Source of the DNA: Roseibium polysiphoniae
GTDB taxonomy: Bacteria; Pseudomonadota; Alphaproteobacteria; Rhizobiales; Stappiaceae
NCBI RefSeq assembly: GCF_014842925.1
Contig: NZ_JACYXJ010000003.1
Span: forward strand, 124,001 to 188,000
Length of the DNA: 64,000 nt
Reading direction: 5' to 3'
Within the stretch, counting starts at the first letter, position 1. The number at the start of each line of letters is the position of its first letter. A program made the translations under genes and the position numbers. Under the pieces are notes generated by a model. It had not been told where the DNA came from. It saw only the letters and a list, made by a program, of their open reading frames with translations, and did no database searches. Shown one piece after another: positions 1 through 10,328 of this stretch.

Positions 1-1
1 G

Positions 2-343
<342 letters not shown>

Positions 344-371
344 AAACGCGGGCCCATCGGTTTCGATTTGA

Positions 372-396
372 GGGCGGCGTGAGCCGCCCTTTTTTG
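372..396 (+). terminator. Rho-independent terminator of the aminotransferase gene
   Basis: A perfect 7-bp GGGCGGC/GCCGCCC stem with a GTGA tetraloop is followed by six T residues, 29 bases after the aminotransferase stop codon. Confidence 0.9.
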
Positions 397-647
397 TGTC
401 TGACCACAGCGATCTTGAGACTGCTCACACCCTATCTGCGTCCGCAAGCCGCAGCTGTTGTGACGGCTGCTTCCCCCATTTCGACACGATTGGATGGAAC
501 CTTTCCGGCGTGGAGCGATTTGCTCCCTGTTCGCGGATGGCGACGACAGAATGCGTCGAACGTCAGCCCTGTGAAGGCTCCGGGCGTGGTTGATTTCCGG
601 TTCCTTCAAAGTGCCCAGTATCAACCTTTTTGATTCAGGAGACTCTT

Positions 648-1133
648 ATGTCCCGTCGTGCAACGCTTGCTTTGCTTCTCGTGTCCGGCTCCTTGCTGGC
701 TTCCCCTGTCATGGCCCAGGACAAGGCGCCTGGCGTACAGGTCGGCAAGCTCACCTGCACCGTCGAAGGTGAAAGCAATTTCATCGTTGGCTCCAGCGCT
801 ACGCTTGGCTGTAACTACAAGCCGGTCGGCAATGGCGCGGTCGAATATTACAGCGGAACGGTCAAGGACTACGGCCTCGATATCGGCACGACCGACCAGG
901 CCACGCTGATCTGGGGCGTTCTTGCTCCCAGTGCTGACATGGAGCCGGGCGCTCTTGCCGGTACCTATGGTGGCGTCACAGCCGGTGCCAGCCTTGGCGC
1001 TGGTCTCAAGGCCAATGCTCTTGTCGGTGGTCTGGACAAGTCGATCGCCCTCAACCCCTTCAGCGTCGAGAGCCAGACCGGAACAAATGTGACCCTTGGC
1101 GTCAGCAAGCTGACGCTGAAACCGATCAACTAA
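648..1133 (+). CDS. DUF992-type exported protein
   Basis: This 161-residue protein begins at the ATG at 648, preceded by an AGGAG box seven bases upstream; an in-frame TTG at 630 lies before that box and is not used. A Sec signal peptide with a hydrophobic core and a VMAQ cleavage region spans residues 1-24. The rest matches my recollection of DUF992, a small periplasmic or secreted beta-rich domain common in Hyphomicrobiales: two cysteines (LTCTVEG and LGCNYKP), a YSGTVKDYGLDIG segment and a glycine/alanine-rich middle. Function is unknown. It is a single-gene unit with its own promoter region and a strong terminator. Confidence 0.85.
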   Translation: MSRRATLALLLVSGSLLASPVMAQDKAPGVQVGKLTCTVEGESNFIVGSSATLGCNYKPVGNGAVEYYSGTVKDYGLDIGTTDQATLIWGVLAPSADMEPGALAGTYGGVTAGASLGAGLKANALVGGLDKSIALNPFSVESQTGTNVTLGVSKLTLKPIN

Positions 1134-1161
1134 TAAAAACTTCCTCCCCCACCAAAACTTG

Positions 1162-1188
1162 GGCCGGCCTCGCGCCGGCCTTTTTTTT
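1162..1188 (+). terminator. Rho-independent terminator of the DUF992 gene
   Basis: A GGCCGGC/GCCGGCC stem with a 5-base loop is followed by eight T residues, about 30 bases after the stop codon. Confidence 0.9.
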
Positions 1189-1202
1189 ATGTCCCGCGCC
1201 CG

Positions 1203-1502
1203 TCAGTCAGAGTTTTGTTTTGGGGCGCAATCGCCAGTGCTTGAGCCCTGACAGGCGGTGCTTTGGTCCTGAATGCGCTGCAAATCCTGTCTGCGTTCGC
1301 TTTCATCGTTCAATGTGCGATTGGAAAGGCTGCCGCGTTGGTTGTTCTGTTGGCGATCCAGCTGCTGGCGTGCGGAAGGGAGGTTCGCCCTCGGATCGGA
1401 GTTTAACCCGCGTAACGGTGTCGACTGTGCGAAAGACGCAGTCTGATGGCCGGCAACGACGAAAAAGACGATCAATGCGACGGCTTTAGCAAGATGTGTC
1501 AC
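1203..1502 (-). CDS. Small exported Gln/Arg/Asp-rich protein of unknown function
   Basis: This 99-residue protein starts with GTG at 1502, which has a good GGAGG box nine bases upstream; an ATG nearby is out of frame. Residues 1-26 form a signal peptide (KAVALIVFFVVAGHQTASFA). The mature part is low in hydrophobics and rich in Gln, Arg, Asn and Ser, with two cysteines near the C-terminus, so it is probably a largely disordered periplasmic protein. I recognise no family. It stands alone between the DUF992 terminator and the divergently transcribed EF-G-like gene. Confidence 0.6.
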   Translation of the reverse strand: MTHLAKAVALIVFFVVAGHQTASFAQSTPLRGLNSDPRANLPSARQQLDRQQNNQRGSLSNRTLNDESERRQDLQRIQDQSTACQGSSTGDCAPKQNSD

Positions 1503-1771
1503 GACATTTAACCTCCGCGGGCTTCGCCCTGGGGATTGGGCTTTCGAACTCGAGCATTCTTTATCCTCAGGCTCAAGGGGGAAACCTGAGAGGGCATTTT
1601 ATTGGTGCGATGCCGCATAAGTTTCCCTTGCGTCAAAGCTGTAAACGGCGCGACGATACTCCTCCGCTCTCCGGTCCAAAAGGACTTCTTATCGGCGGGT
1701 GTGGCGCGGACAGGCCGTGCCTTCCGGGTCGGCCTCGTGATCGCGCTGGGATAACCAACGGGAGGCGACGC

Positions 1772-3865
1772 ATGGCTCAAGTTTCATCGGGAGGCAACGA
1801 TCACACGGACAGAGCGGCTGGCGCCGGCGCTTCGGAAACGCGATGCATAGCGCTGGTGGGTCCATTCGGCAGCGGCAAGACAACCCTTCTGGAAGCCATC
1901 TTGAAGCGCACAGGTGCGATTGCGCGGCAAGGGAGCGCTGGAGAAGGCAATATGGTCGGCGATGCGGGCCCCGAAGCCCGCAGTCATGGCATGAGCGTCG
2001 AGACGAATTTTGCCGAAACGGACTTTATGGGAGACCGGTTCAGCTTCGCCGATTGTCCCGGTTCGGTCGAGTTTCTGGCGGAAATGGAGCATGTTCTGCC
2101 TGGGGTCGATCTGGCCGTGGTTGTGGCCGAGGACGATCCCCGCAAGCTGCCTGCCTTGCAGCTGATCCTGAAAAGTCTTGAAACCCGCGCCATTCCGCGG
2201 GTTTTGTTTTTGAACAAGATCGACAAGGGCAGCCGGGGCGTGCGCGAGGTTCTGGAAAGCCTGCAGCCGGCGTCCTCTGTGCCATTGGTCCTTCGGCAAT
2301 TGCCAATCTGGGAAGAGGGAAAGGCGACGGGTTTCATTGATCTGGCCCTGGAGCGGGCGCATGTCTATCACGAACGTGAGGAAAGCACGCTGGTCGACAT
2401 GTCCGATGGGGACCGTGCGCGCGAGCTGTCGGCCAGGTTCACGATGCTTGAGACCCTTGCCGACCACGATGATGCGCTCATGGAAGCGCTGCTGGAGGAC
2501 ATTGCGCCTGATCCTGAACTGGTGTTTGGCGATCTGGTGCGCGAAGTGCGCGAGGGACAGATCTGCCCGGTGTTCTTCGGCTCTGCCGAGCACGGCAATG
2601 GCATCGGCCGGCTGTTGAAGGCTCTCAGGCATGAGGCACCTCATGTTGACCGCCTTCGGCCCCGGCTCGAGGCGACCGGCGACGGCACACAGCTCAGGGT
2701 CATGAAAACGCTTCACACGCTTCATGGCGGGAAGTTGTCGATTGCGCGTGTCCTGTCGGGCTCTGTTGCTGACGGGGATGTGCTGCAGCATCGCGGCGGC
2801 GATGCGCGGGTTTCAGGTGTCTATTGCCTCTTCGGTCAACAGGCGGTCAAAAAGGCGCCGGCGGCGGCTGGAGATCTTGTTGGTCTCGGCCGCCTGGACC
2901 AGGTCCAGACTTCCGAGGCGCTGGCGGATGACAAGAGCTTCCTGCCAGAACGCACTCAAGCGAACGGGGCCGAACAGTCCTTCGAGCCTGTTCTGTCCAT
3001 CGCGGTGACAGCTGCCCGGAGCCAGGACGAGGTCCGTCTGTCATCGGCGCTTGCCAAGCTGGTGGAGGAAGATCCGTCACTCCATCTGGAGCAAAGCCAG
3101 AACAGCGGCGAGACACGGCTTGGCGGGCAGGGAGAAATGCACCTGCGGGTGGCCCAGGAACGGCTGGCCGGAAAATACGGTCTGACCATCAATGTCGACG
3201 CGCCTCAGGTTCCTTATGCGGAGACGATCCGGCAGGAAACTTCAGTGCGTGGCCGCCACAAGAAGCAGTCTGGTGGGCACGGGCAATTCGGTGACGTTGC
3301 GCTCACCATCCGGCAGTTGCCAAGAGGTGAGGGCGTTGCCTTCAGCGATCAGATCACAGGCGGTGTCGTCCCCAAACAGTATATCCCCTCCGTGCGCGAC
3401 GGCGTCCTTGAAGCGCTGCAATGCGGTCCTCTTGGCTTCCCGGTGGTCGATCTGGCGGTCTGTCTGACCGACGGCTCCTACCATTCGGTCGACAGTTCTG
3501 ATCAGGCCTTCCGCATGGCGGCCATTATGGCCATGCGTGAGGGGCTGGAAAGTTGCAAGCCGGTGCTGCTTGAACCTGTGCGAAAGGTGACGCTCTTCTG
3601 CCCGAGCGATACGACCGCGCGCATCAATGCGATCGTTGCTTCAAGGCGGGGTCAGATCCTCGGGTATGATGCCCGGCCCGGCTGGGCTGGATGGGATGAG
3701 GTCGACGCCCTGATCCCCGAGGTCGAGATTGGCGACCTGATTGTCGAGCTGAGATCGGCAACGGCGGGTGTTGCCAGTTATCGAAGTGTTTTCGACCATA
3801 TGGCCGAGCTGAGCGGCAAGGCTGCGGACCTTGCGCTGAGGCGCGCTGGCAAGAAGGCGGCGTAA
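1772..3865 (+). CDS. Elongation-factor-G-like translational GTPase (FusA2-type paralogue)
   Basis: The start is the ATG at 1772, which has a GGGAGG box; the frame is open further upstream but no site there has a ribosome binding sequence. The 697-residue product has the EF-G architecture: G1 motif GPFGSGKTT (about residues 28-36), G3 motif DCPGSVEF, G4 motif NKID, then domains II-V, including the domain IV/V region around GHGQFGDV and GGVVPKQYIPSV. Canonical EF-G has DTPGH at G3; here the catalytic histidine is serine. That fits the EF-G-like paralogues annotated as elongation factor G in alphaproteobacteria but set apart from the true fusA in the str operon. It is likely cytoplasmic and ribosome-binding, with altered or absent ribosome-stimulated GTPase activity (inference). 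Confidence 0.85.
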   Translation: MAQVSSGGNDHTDRAAGAGASETRCIALVGPFGSGKTTLLEAILKRTGAIARQGSAGEGNMVGDAGPEARSHGMSVETNFAETDFMGDRFSFADCPGSVEFLAEMEHVLPGVDLAVVVAEDDPRKLPALQLILKSLETRAIPRVLFLNKIDKGSRGVREVLESLQPASSVPLVLRQLPIWEEGKATGFIDLALERAHVYHEREESTLVDMSDGDRARELSARFTMLETLADHDDALMEALLEDIAPDPELVFGDLVREVREGQICPVFFGSAEHGNGIGRLLKALRHEAPHVDRLRPRLEATGDGTQLRVMKTLHTLHGGKLSIARVLSGSVADGDVLQHRGGDARVSGVYCLFGQQAVKKAPAAAGDLVGLGRLDQVQTSEALADDKSFLPERTQANGAEQSFEPVLSIAVTAARSQDEVRLSSALAKLVEEDPSLHLEQSQNSGETRLGGQGEMHLRVAQERLAGKYGLTINVDAPQVPYAETIRQETSVRGRHKKQSGGHGQFGDVALTIRQLPRGEGVAFSDQITGGVVPKQYIPSVRDGVLEALQCGPLGFPVVDLAVCLTDGSYHSVDSSDQAFRMAAIMAMREGLESCKPVLLEPVRKVTLFCPSDTTARINAIVASRRGQILGYDARPGWAGWDEVDALIPEVEIGDLIVELRSATAGVASYRSVFDHMAELSGKAADLALRRAGKKAA

Positions 3866-4022
3866 GCTGCCTGAACGAGCTTCCTCCCGGGAGCCCCTTC
3901 CGTTGTCCGCATCTTGACCCGCTCGAGAGGCGGCGGCGGGAGGGGAGCCGCGAAGTCACCGCCGCGTTATTTGCACTTGAACGCCGGTTCGGGTTTTCTG
4001 GCAGGTAATGAGGAGCAAAGCC

Positions 4023-4988
4023 ATGAATGTCATTCACAAGAAACCCTGGGCCATCGCGGAGCGCGAGGCAACGCCGGAAGCGGTTTTCTGGAACCGGCGC
4101 AAGTTCCTGGCAGGCGTCGCAGGGGGATCACTCGGGCTTGGCGCGCTTGCAGCAAATCCGGGCCGTGCCCTGGCCGAAGAGGACCCCAGTGCGGGGCTCT
4201 ATCCGGTGCCGCGCAATGAGGCCTTTGTTCTGGACCGTGACCTGACCAAGGAAAGCGTCGCGTCGACCTACAACAACTTCTATGAGTTTGGCACTCACAA
4301 GGAGATTGCCAGTGCGGCGCAGGCCCTGCCGATCCGTCCTTGGACCGTGCAGATCGATGGCCTGGTGGACAATCCGCAAACCATCGACATCGATGCGCTG
4401 CTGGCCAAAATGCCGCTTGAAGAGCGTCTTTATCGTCACCGCTGCGTGGAAGCTTGGTCGATGGCTGTGCCCTGGTCCGGGTTTGCCCTGGCCGAACTCG
4501 TCAAGCTGGCTGGACCGACGTCTGACGCCAAATATCTGAGGTTCGAAACTTTTCACAATCCGGAGATCGCACCGGGGCAGAAGCAGGGCTGGTACCCTTG
4601 GCCCTATGTTGAAGGTCTGAGCCTGGCTGAAGCGACCAACGATCTGGCCTTCATGGCGACAGGTGTTTACGGCAAGCCGCTGGCGAAACAGTTCGGCGCG
4701 CCGCTGCGTCTTGCGGTGCCCTGGAAATACGGGTTCAAGTCGATCAAGTCGATTGTCCGTATCTCTTTCGTCGAGGAGCGGCCGGTCGGCCTTTGGGAGG
4801 CCATTCAGTCGAAGGAGTACGGTTTCTGGGCGAATGTGAACCCGGGCGTACCGCATCCGCGCTGGAGCCAGTCAAGTGAACGCATCCTCGGCACCAGCGA
4901 ACGGCGCAACACGCTGATGTTCAATGGCTATGGCGAGCAGGTGGCAGAACTCTACAAGGACATGAAGGGCGAAGCGCTCTACATGTGA
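4023..4988 (+). CDS. msrP: Protein-methionine-sulfoxide reductase, molybdopterin catalytic subunit MsrP (YedY)
   Basis: The start is the ATG at 4023 with GAGGAG upstream, giving 321 residues. The N-terminus has a twin-arginine signal (NRRKFLAGVAGG, about residues 24-35), so the folded cofactor-bound enzyme is exported to the periplasm. The sulfite-oxidase-fold domain contains RHRCVEAWSMAVPW, whose cysteine ligates molybdenum, and the conserved WKYGFKSIKSIVRI segment. MsrP repairs methionine sulfoxide in envelope proteins using electrons from the haem membrane protein MsrQ. No msrQ gene is adjacent: an unrelated GTPase gene lies upstream, and an sRNA and LysR gene on the other strand lie downstream. 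Electron supply must therefore be encoded elsewhere. A terminator follows. Confidence 0.93.
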   Translation: MNVIHKKPWAIAEREATPEAVFWNRRKFLAGVAGGSLGLGALAANPGRALAEEDPSAGLYPVPRNEAFVLDRDLTKESVASTYNNFYEFGTHKEIASAAQALPIRPWTVQIDGLVDNPQTIDIDALLAKMPLEERLYRHRCVEAWSMAVPWSGFALAELVKLAGPTSDAKYLRFETFHNPEIAPGQKQGWYPWPYVEGLSLAEATNDLAFMATGVYGKPLAKQFGAPLRLAVPWKYGFKSIKSIVRISFVEERPVGLWEAIQSKEYGFWANVNPGVPHPRWSQSSERILGTSERRNTLMFNGYGEQVAELYKDMKGEALYM

Positions 4989-5011
4989 TCTTTCAGCAAT
5001 TCAAAAAAGAA

Positions 5012-5046
5012 GGGCCGGCGTCTTCTGACGACCGGCCCTTTTTTCG
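5012..5046 (+). terminator. Rho-independent terminator of msrP
   Basis: A GGGCCGG/CCGGCCC stem, extended by CGTC/GACG with one bulged base around a TTCT loop, is followed by a run of T, 24 bases after the msrP stop. Confidence 0.9.
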
Positions 5047-5220
5047 AGATGCGCTGGGGGGAAGCGCGTCTCTGTCGGGGAGGGGCGCGGATTGTTCATC
5101 CGCACATCTGATGTGGTGAGGTGTCTTGTGTTTCGCCAGACTTCCGGAGCACATTTTCGCAAATGTGAACGAAGTTTAATGTTTTGACGGTGAGGGCATT
5201 TCGCGCGCTGTGAAAAAGGC

Positions 5221-5352
5221 AAAAAAAAACGCCGGATCCAGAGGATCCGGCAGTTTGTTTGATTCACTGCCGAAGCAGAAGAATCACCTTCCAGAGGGGA
5301 ACAGCTGGAAAACGACGTCACTGGGAGGAAGGTGCGACGCCCGAAAACCAAC
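5221..5352 (-). ncRNA. abcR: Probable AbcR-type (alpha-r15) trans-acting small RNA
   Basis: On the minus strand, the interval between the lsrB stop and the msrP terminator ends in a perfect GCCGGATCC/GGATCCGGC hairpin (5231-5251) followed by nine U residues (5221-5229). That is an intrinsic terminator about 370 bases beyond the nearest protein gene, so it must serve another transcript. Upstream the RNA would carry unpaired CU-rich patches, CCTTCCTCCCAGTG and TTCCCCTCTGG, which look like the anti-Shine-Dalgarno motifs of AbcR RNAs. A small internal hairpin, CTGCTTCGGCAG, lies between them and the terminator. The estimated length of about 130 nt suits the family. AbcR RNAs repress ABC-transporter mRNAs with Hfq, and VtlR/LsrB regulators control them in relatives. 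Motif recognition is from memory; a covariance search would settle it. Confidence 0.68.
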
Positions 5353-5359
5353 AGTGATG

Positions 5360-5390
5360 CTTATATGCAGTGCACAAGCTGCTGAAACAA
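5360..5390 (-). promoter_or_regulatory. Putative promoter of the AbcR-like sRNA
   Basis: On the minus strand a TTGTTT element (5390-5385) and a TATAAG element (5365-5360) are spaced by 19 bases, which would place the start site near 5352. The upstream sequence contains TTTTGCATA, possibly part of a LysR-type binding site; that part is speculative. Confidence 0.35.
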
Positions 5391-5618
5391 GAGGCAGCTC
5401 TGCAGGGCAGCTATGCAAAAAGTTAATAGCTCTTGCTCGCACGCGCCAAACCGTCAGATTTCCGGCCGTTTCTTCCTTAAATCTGCGTCTGATATTAGTC
5501 TAAATGACGAGAAATAGAGGGTGTTTTTGATGCTGACGGGCGTTCTGCGTCAGGAGTATGCATACTTATTATGCGTGCATCAAAAATAGCTTGATGCGCA
5601 GCGGAACGTCTTGATGGA

Positions 5619-6515
5619 CTAAAACGCCCAGTTTTCCGCGTTTGTGACGAGGAAGTCGCGGAAGGCCGTGATGCGGGCCGTGTTCTTGAGCTCAGACGGA
5701 TAGACAAAGAAGGTGTCGAAGGACGGCACCTTGTCCTCGAGTTCGCTGAGAACCTGCACCAGGTTGGTGTCTTTCTCGATGATGTAATCGGGCAGGATGG
5801 CTATGCCGACACCGGCCTGTACGGCCCGTTTGATGGCAACCAGATTGTTGACCTTGAGCGCGGACTTGCGTGGGTCGAGCGCGGGCCGTCCCGCCGTCTG
5901 CAGCCAGTTCATGTCGCGCAGATAGGCAGGGGCCTGCTCTCCGAACGTGATGACCCGGTGCTTGTCGATCTCTTCGATCGCCGTGGGCGTGCCAAACCGC
6001 TTCAGGTAAGTGGGTGATGCAAACACGTGGAAGTGCACAGTGAACAGTTTGCGCTGAATCAGGTCAGGCTGTGTCGGTTGCCGCAACCGGATGGCCACAT
6101 CAGCCTCGCGCATGCCCAAGTCCAGCTCGTCATCATCAAAGATCAGTTGCAGTTCGACATCGGGATAAAGGTCGATGAAGTCATTGATCCGTGACGTCAG
6201 CCATGTCGAGCCAAGGCCGACGGTGGTCGTAACCTTGAGCGTGCCGGATGGCTTTTCCTTGCTGTCGGTCAGACGGCCCCTGACGGCCTCGAGCTTGAGC
6301 AGAACGTCACGGGCGGTGCGGTAGAGAAGCTCGCCCTGTTCGGTCAGCAGCAGGCCACGTGCATGGCGGTGAAACAGCGGAACGCCGAGATCATGCTCAA
6401 GCGAGCTGACCTGACGGCTGACCGCAGACTGGCTCATGTTCAAGGTGTCGCCAGCGTGCGTGAAACTGCCCGCCTGAGCGGCAGCGTGAAAAATGCGCAG
6501 TTTATCCCAGTCCAT
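5619..6515 (-). CDS. lsrB: LysR-family transcriptional regulator, LsrB/VtlR type
   Basis: This 298-residue LysR regulator has an N-terminal winged HTH (residues 1-60, WDKLRIFHAAAQAGSFTHAG, then SQSAVSRQVSSLE) and a C-terminal periplasmic-binding-like effector domain containing VTTTVGLGSTWLTSRI and MREADVAIRLRQP. These stretches closely resemble Sinorhizobium LsrB and Brucella VtlR as I remember them. In Sinorhizobium, lsrB also lies beside trxB. LsrB responds to oxidative state and controls lipopolysaccharide and redox genes, and VtlR activates AbcR-type sRNAs and small proteins. Here it lies 43 bases after trxB on the same strand, probably in one operon, and the AbcR-like RNA lies just beyond its 3' end. 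Orthology is inferred from sequence and synteny together. Confidence 0.82.
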   Translation of the reverse strand: MDWDKLRIFHAAAQAGSFTHAGDTLNMSQSAVSRQVSSLEHDLGVPLFHRHARGLLLTEQGELLYRTARDVLLKLEAVRGRLTDSKEKPSGTLKVTTTVGLGSTWLTSRINDFIDLYPDVELQLIFDDDELDLGMREADVAIRLRQPTQPDLIQRKLFTVHFHVFASPTYLKRFGTPTAIEEIDKHRVITFGEQAPAYLRDMNWLQTAGRPALDPRKSALKVNNLVAIKRAVQAGVGIAILPDYIIEKDTNLVQVLSELEDKVPSFDTFFVYPSELKNTARITAFRDFLVTNAENWAF

Positions 6516-6558
6516 ATTTCACGCCTCCGCGCCGCCCGTCCGGCAATTTCCCTGGCGG

Positions 6559-8584
<2,026 letters not shown>

Positions 8585-8680
8585 GCGCGAATTTGTTATA
8601 GTCTTGCACGGACGCGCAAAAAATCATAATCCGACGTGAAACAAAATGTCGCCGGTTTGCGGCGAAAATAGGAGACTGCA

Positions 8681-9154
8681 TTGAAAGCGCGTCTTGACGC
8701 CATTGATTGGCATATCTTGAAAGAACTGCAAGAAGACGGGCGCATGACCAATGTGGAGCTTGCGCGCCGGGTTGGCATCTCCGCGCCGCCCTGTTTGCGC
8801 CGGGTTCGCGCGCTCGAAGAAGCAGGCCTGATCCGCGGATATCGCACGCTTCTCGATGAAAAACAGCTTGGCTATGATGTCACGGCCTTTGCCATGGTCG
8901 GACTGCACAGTCAGACAGAAGCTGACTTGATGGCCTTTGAAGAGACGGTGAAGAGCTGGACCATCGTTCGGGAAAGCTACATGCTCTCCGGCGAAGTGGA
9001 TTTCCTGTTGAAATGCGTGTCGCCTGATCTGCAAACCTTCCAGAACTTTGTCATTCGCGAGCTGACCGCCGCCCAGAATGTGGACAGCGTGCGCACTGCG
9101 CTGACAATCCGCCGCACGAAGGACGAGCCGATCGTTCCGATCGAAGAGAGCTGA
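8681..9154 (+). CDS. Lrp/AsnC-family transcriptional regulator
   Basis: This 157-residue protein starts at TTG 8681, which has an AGGAG box seven bases upstream. The N-terminal HTH (residues 1-60, including LDAIDWHILKELQEDGRMTN and VELARRVGISAPPCLRRVRA) is followed by the RAM/AsnC effector domain, with LSGEVDFLLKCVSPDLQTF. Such proteins form octamers that sense amino acids. It is transcribed away from the ELM1-like/trxB/lsrB group. In Sinorhizobium an lrp gene also lies near trxB-lsrB, so the neighbourhood is conserved. Confidence 0.93.
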   Translation: MKARLDAIDWHILKELQEDGRMTNVELARRVGISAPPCLRRVRALEEAGLIRGYRTLLDEKQLGYDVTAFAMVGLHSQTEADLMAFEETVKSWTIVRESYMLSGEVDFLLKCVSPDLQTFQNFVIRELTAAQNVDSVRTALTIRRTKDEPIVPIEES

Positions 9155-9179
9155 AGCCTGACGTCGGGCTGACGAAAAA

Positions 9180-9656
9180 TCACACCATCGAAAGGCGCTG
9201 GCGCAAGCGGCTGAGCTTTTGCCGCAAGCGGCGGATCAGCCGAATATCGCGCAAGGCCGTCATCACCAGGGTGAAGCTGACCGACAGCAGGAGCGCGGTC
9301 AGGAGCATCATGATCGGCATGATCTGATCATAGAGCATCATGTCGATATAGGGATCGACGCTGTTGAAGCCCGAGTAGAAGCGCTGGTGAAAGGCGTCGC
9401 GAAAGGTCAGGGGGCGCACCTGACCATGTTTGAAGTAGGCGAGAACGTAGAGCAGCGCGAAAACACAGCCTGCCAGCACCACGAGAAATCCGAAGATCCG
9501 CGTCGCAAACGCGATGGCGTTTTCCTGCCGGGCGATCAGTCTGCGCAGGATTGAACGCTCGCGCTCTTGCAGCCTGGAAGCCGCAAGGATGCGATAGCCC
9601 CACAGAGGAACTGCGAGCGCGATCAGGATGAAACTTATTGTTATGAAGATGTCCAT
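9180..9656 (-). CDS. Small inner-membrane protein with three predicted helices
   Basis: The 158-residue product has hydrophobic segments at about residues 3-22 (FITISFILIALAVPLWGY), 54-74 (IFGFLVVLAGCVFALLYVLA) and 108-132 (QIMPIMMLLTALLLSVSFTL), separated by basic stretches, with a strongly basic C-terminus (RQKLSRLRQRLSMV). It should sit in the cytoplasmic membrane. I recognise no family. Its 3' end faces the lrp gene and greA lies upstream in the same direction, 87 bases away. Confidence 0.7.
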   Translation of the reverse strand: MDIFITISFILIALAVPLWGYRILAASRLQERERSILRRLIARQENAIAFATRIFGFLVVLAGCVFALLYVLAYFKHGQVRPLTFRDAFHQRFYSGFNSVDPYIDMMLYDQIMPIMMLLTALLLSVSFTLVMTALRDIRLIRRLRQKLSRLRQRLSMV

Positions 9657-9743
9657 CCCGTTCCCCGGCAGAGATGCGTTACATCGGGCAGTCTAGCCCG
9701 AAGTCTCGCAAGGTCAAACCGGAGAAGGGAAGGGTGGTCGGTG

Positions 9744-10217
9744 TCAGATAAACTTGACGTCGACGATCTCGTAGGAGCGGGCTCCGCCAGGTGCGGCAAC
9801 TTCAACGCTGTCGCCAACTGTCTTGCCGATGAGGGCACGTGCAATCGGAGAGGAGATCGAGATCTTGCTCTGCTTCACGTCGGACTCAACGTCGCCGACG
9901 ATCATGTATTGCTTTTCTTCCTCGGTGTCTTCGTCGATCAGTGACACGGTCGCACCAAATTTGACGACGTCGCCCGAGAGCTTGGTCACATCGATGACCT
10001 CAGCACGCGAGAGCTTGTCTTCCAACTCGGCGATCCGACCCTCATTGTGGCTCTGCGCTTCCTTGGCGGCATGGTATTCGGCATTTTCCGAAAGGTCGCC
10101 ATGGGCGCGTGCCTCAGCGATCGCATCAACGATACGCGGGCGCTCGACCGACGTGCGTTCTTTCAGTTCGACCTGAAGCATCGCGTAGCCGGCGGAGGTC
10201 ATCGGAACTTTTTCCAT
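9744..10217 (-). CDS. greA: Transcription elongation factor GreA
   Basis: This 157-residue protein has the GreA layout. The N-terminal coiled coil (residues 1-75) contains [20 protein letters not shown] and [20 protein letters not shown], whose tip acidic residues coordinate the magnesium that drives RNA cleavage in backtracked RNA polymerase. The C-terminal FKBP-like domain contains [19 protein letters not shown]. It rescues stalled elongation complexes. It follows carB on the same strand, but the carB terminator separates them, so greA probably has its own promoter. Confidence 0.97.
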   Translation of the reverse strand: MEKVPMTSAGYAMLQVELKERTSVERPRIVDAIAEARAHGDLSENAEYHAAKEAQSHNEGRIAELEDKLSRAEVIDVTKLSGDVVKFGATVSLIDEDTEEEKQYMIVGDVESDVKQSKISISSPIARALIGKTVGDSVEVAAPGGARSYEIVDVKFI

Positions 10218-10265
10218 TGGTCTCAGACCTTCAGCTTATTGGGTCCCCCCTCGTGAGGACCGTCT

Positions 10266-10310
10266 GTCATAAAAACAACCCGACCGGGAAAGGAGCCCTT
10301 TCCCGGTCGG
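10266..10310 (-). terminator. Rho-independent terminator of carB
   Basis: A perfect 14-bp CCGACCGGGAAAGG palindromic stem with a 3-base loop (10280-10310) lies 18 bases after the carB stop. On the minus strand it is followed by GTTGTTTTTA. Confidence 0.85.
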
Positions 10311-10328
10311 AACAGAATGATACTAACC

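Noticed and set aside
5001-5351. 116-codon minus-strand frame
   Set aside because: It runs antisense through the msrP terminator and over the sRNA; no coding signal.
5210-5503. Plus-strand frame of 97 codons after msrP
   Set aside because: It crosses the minus-strand terminator hairpin and the CU-rich sRNA motifs, and its GTG start has no good ribosome site.
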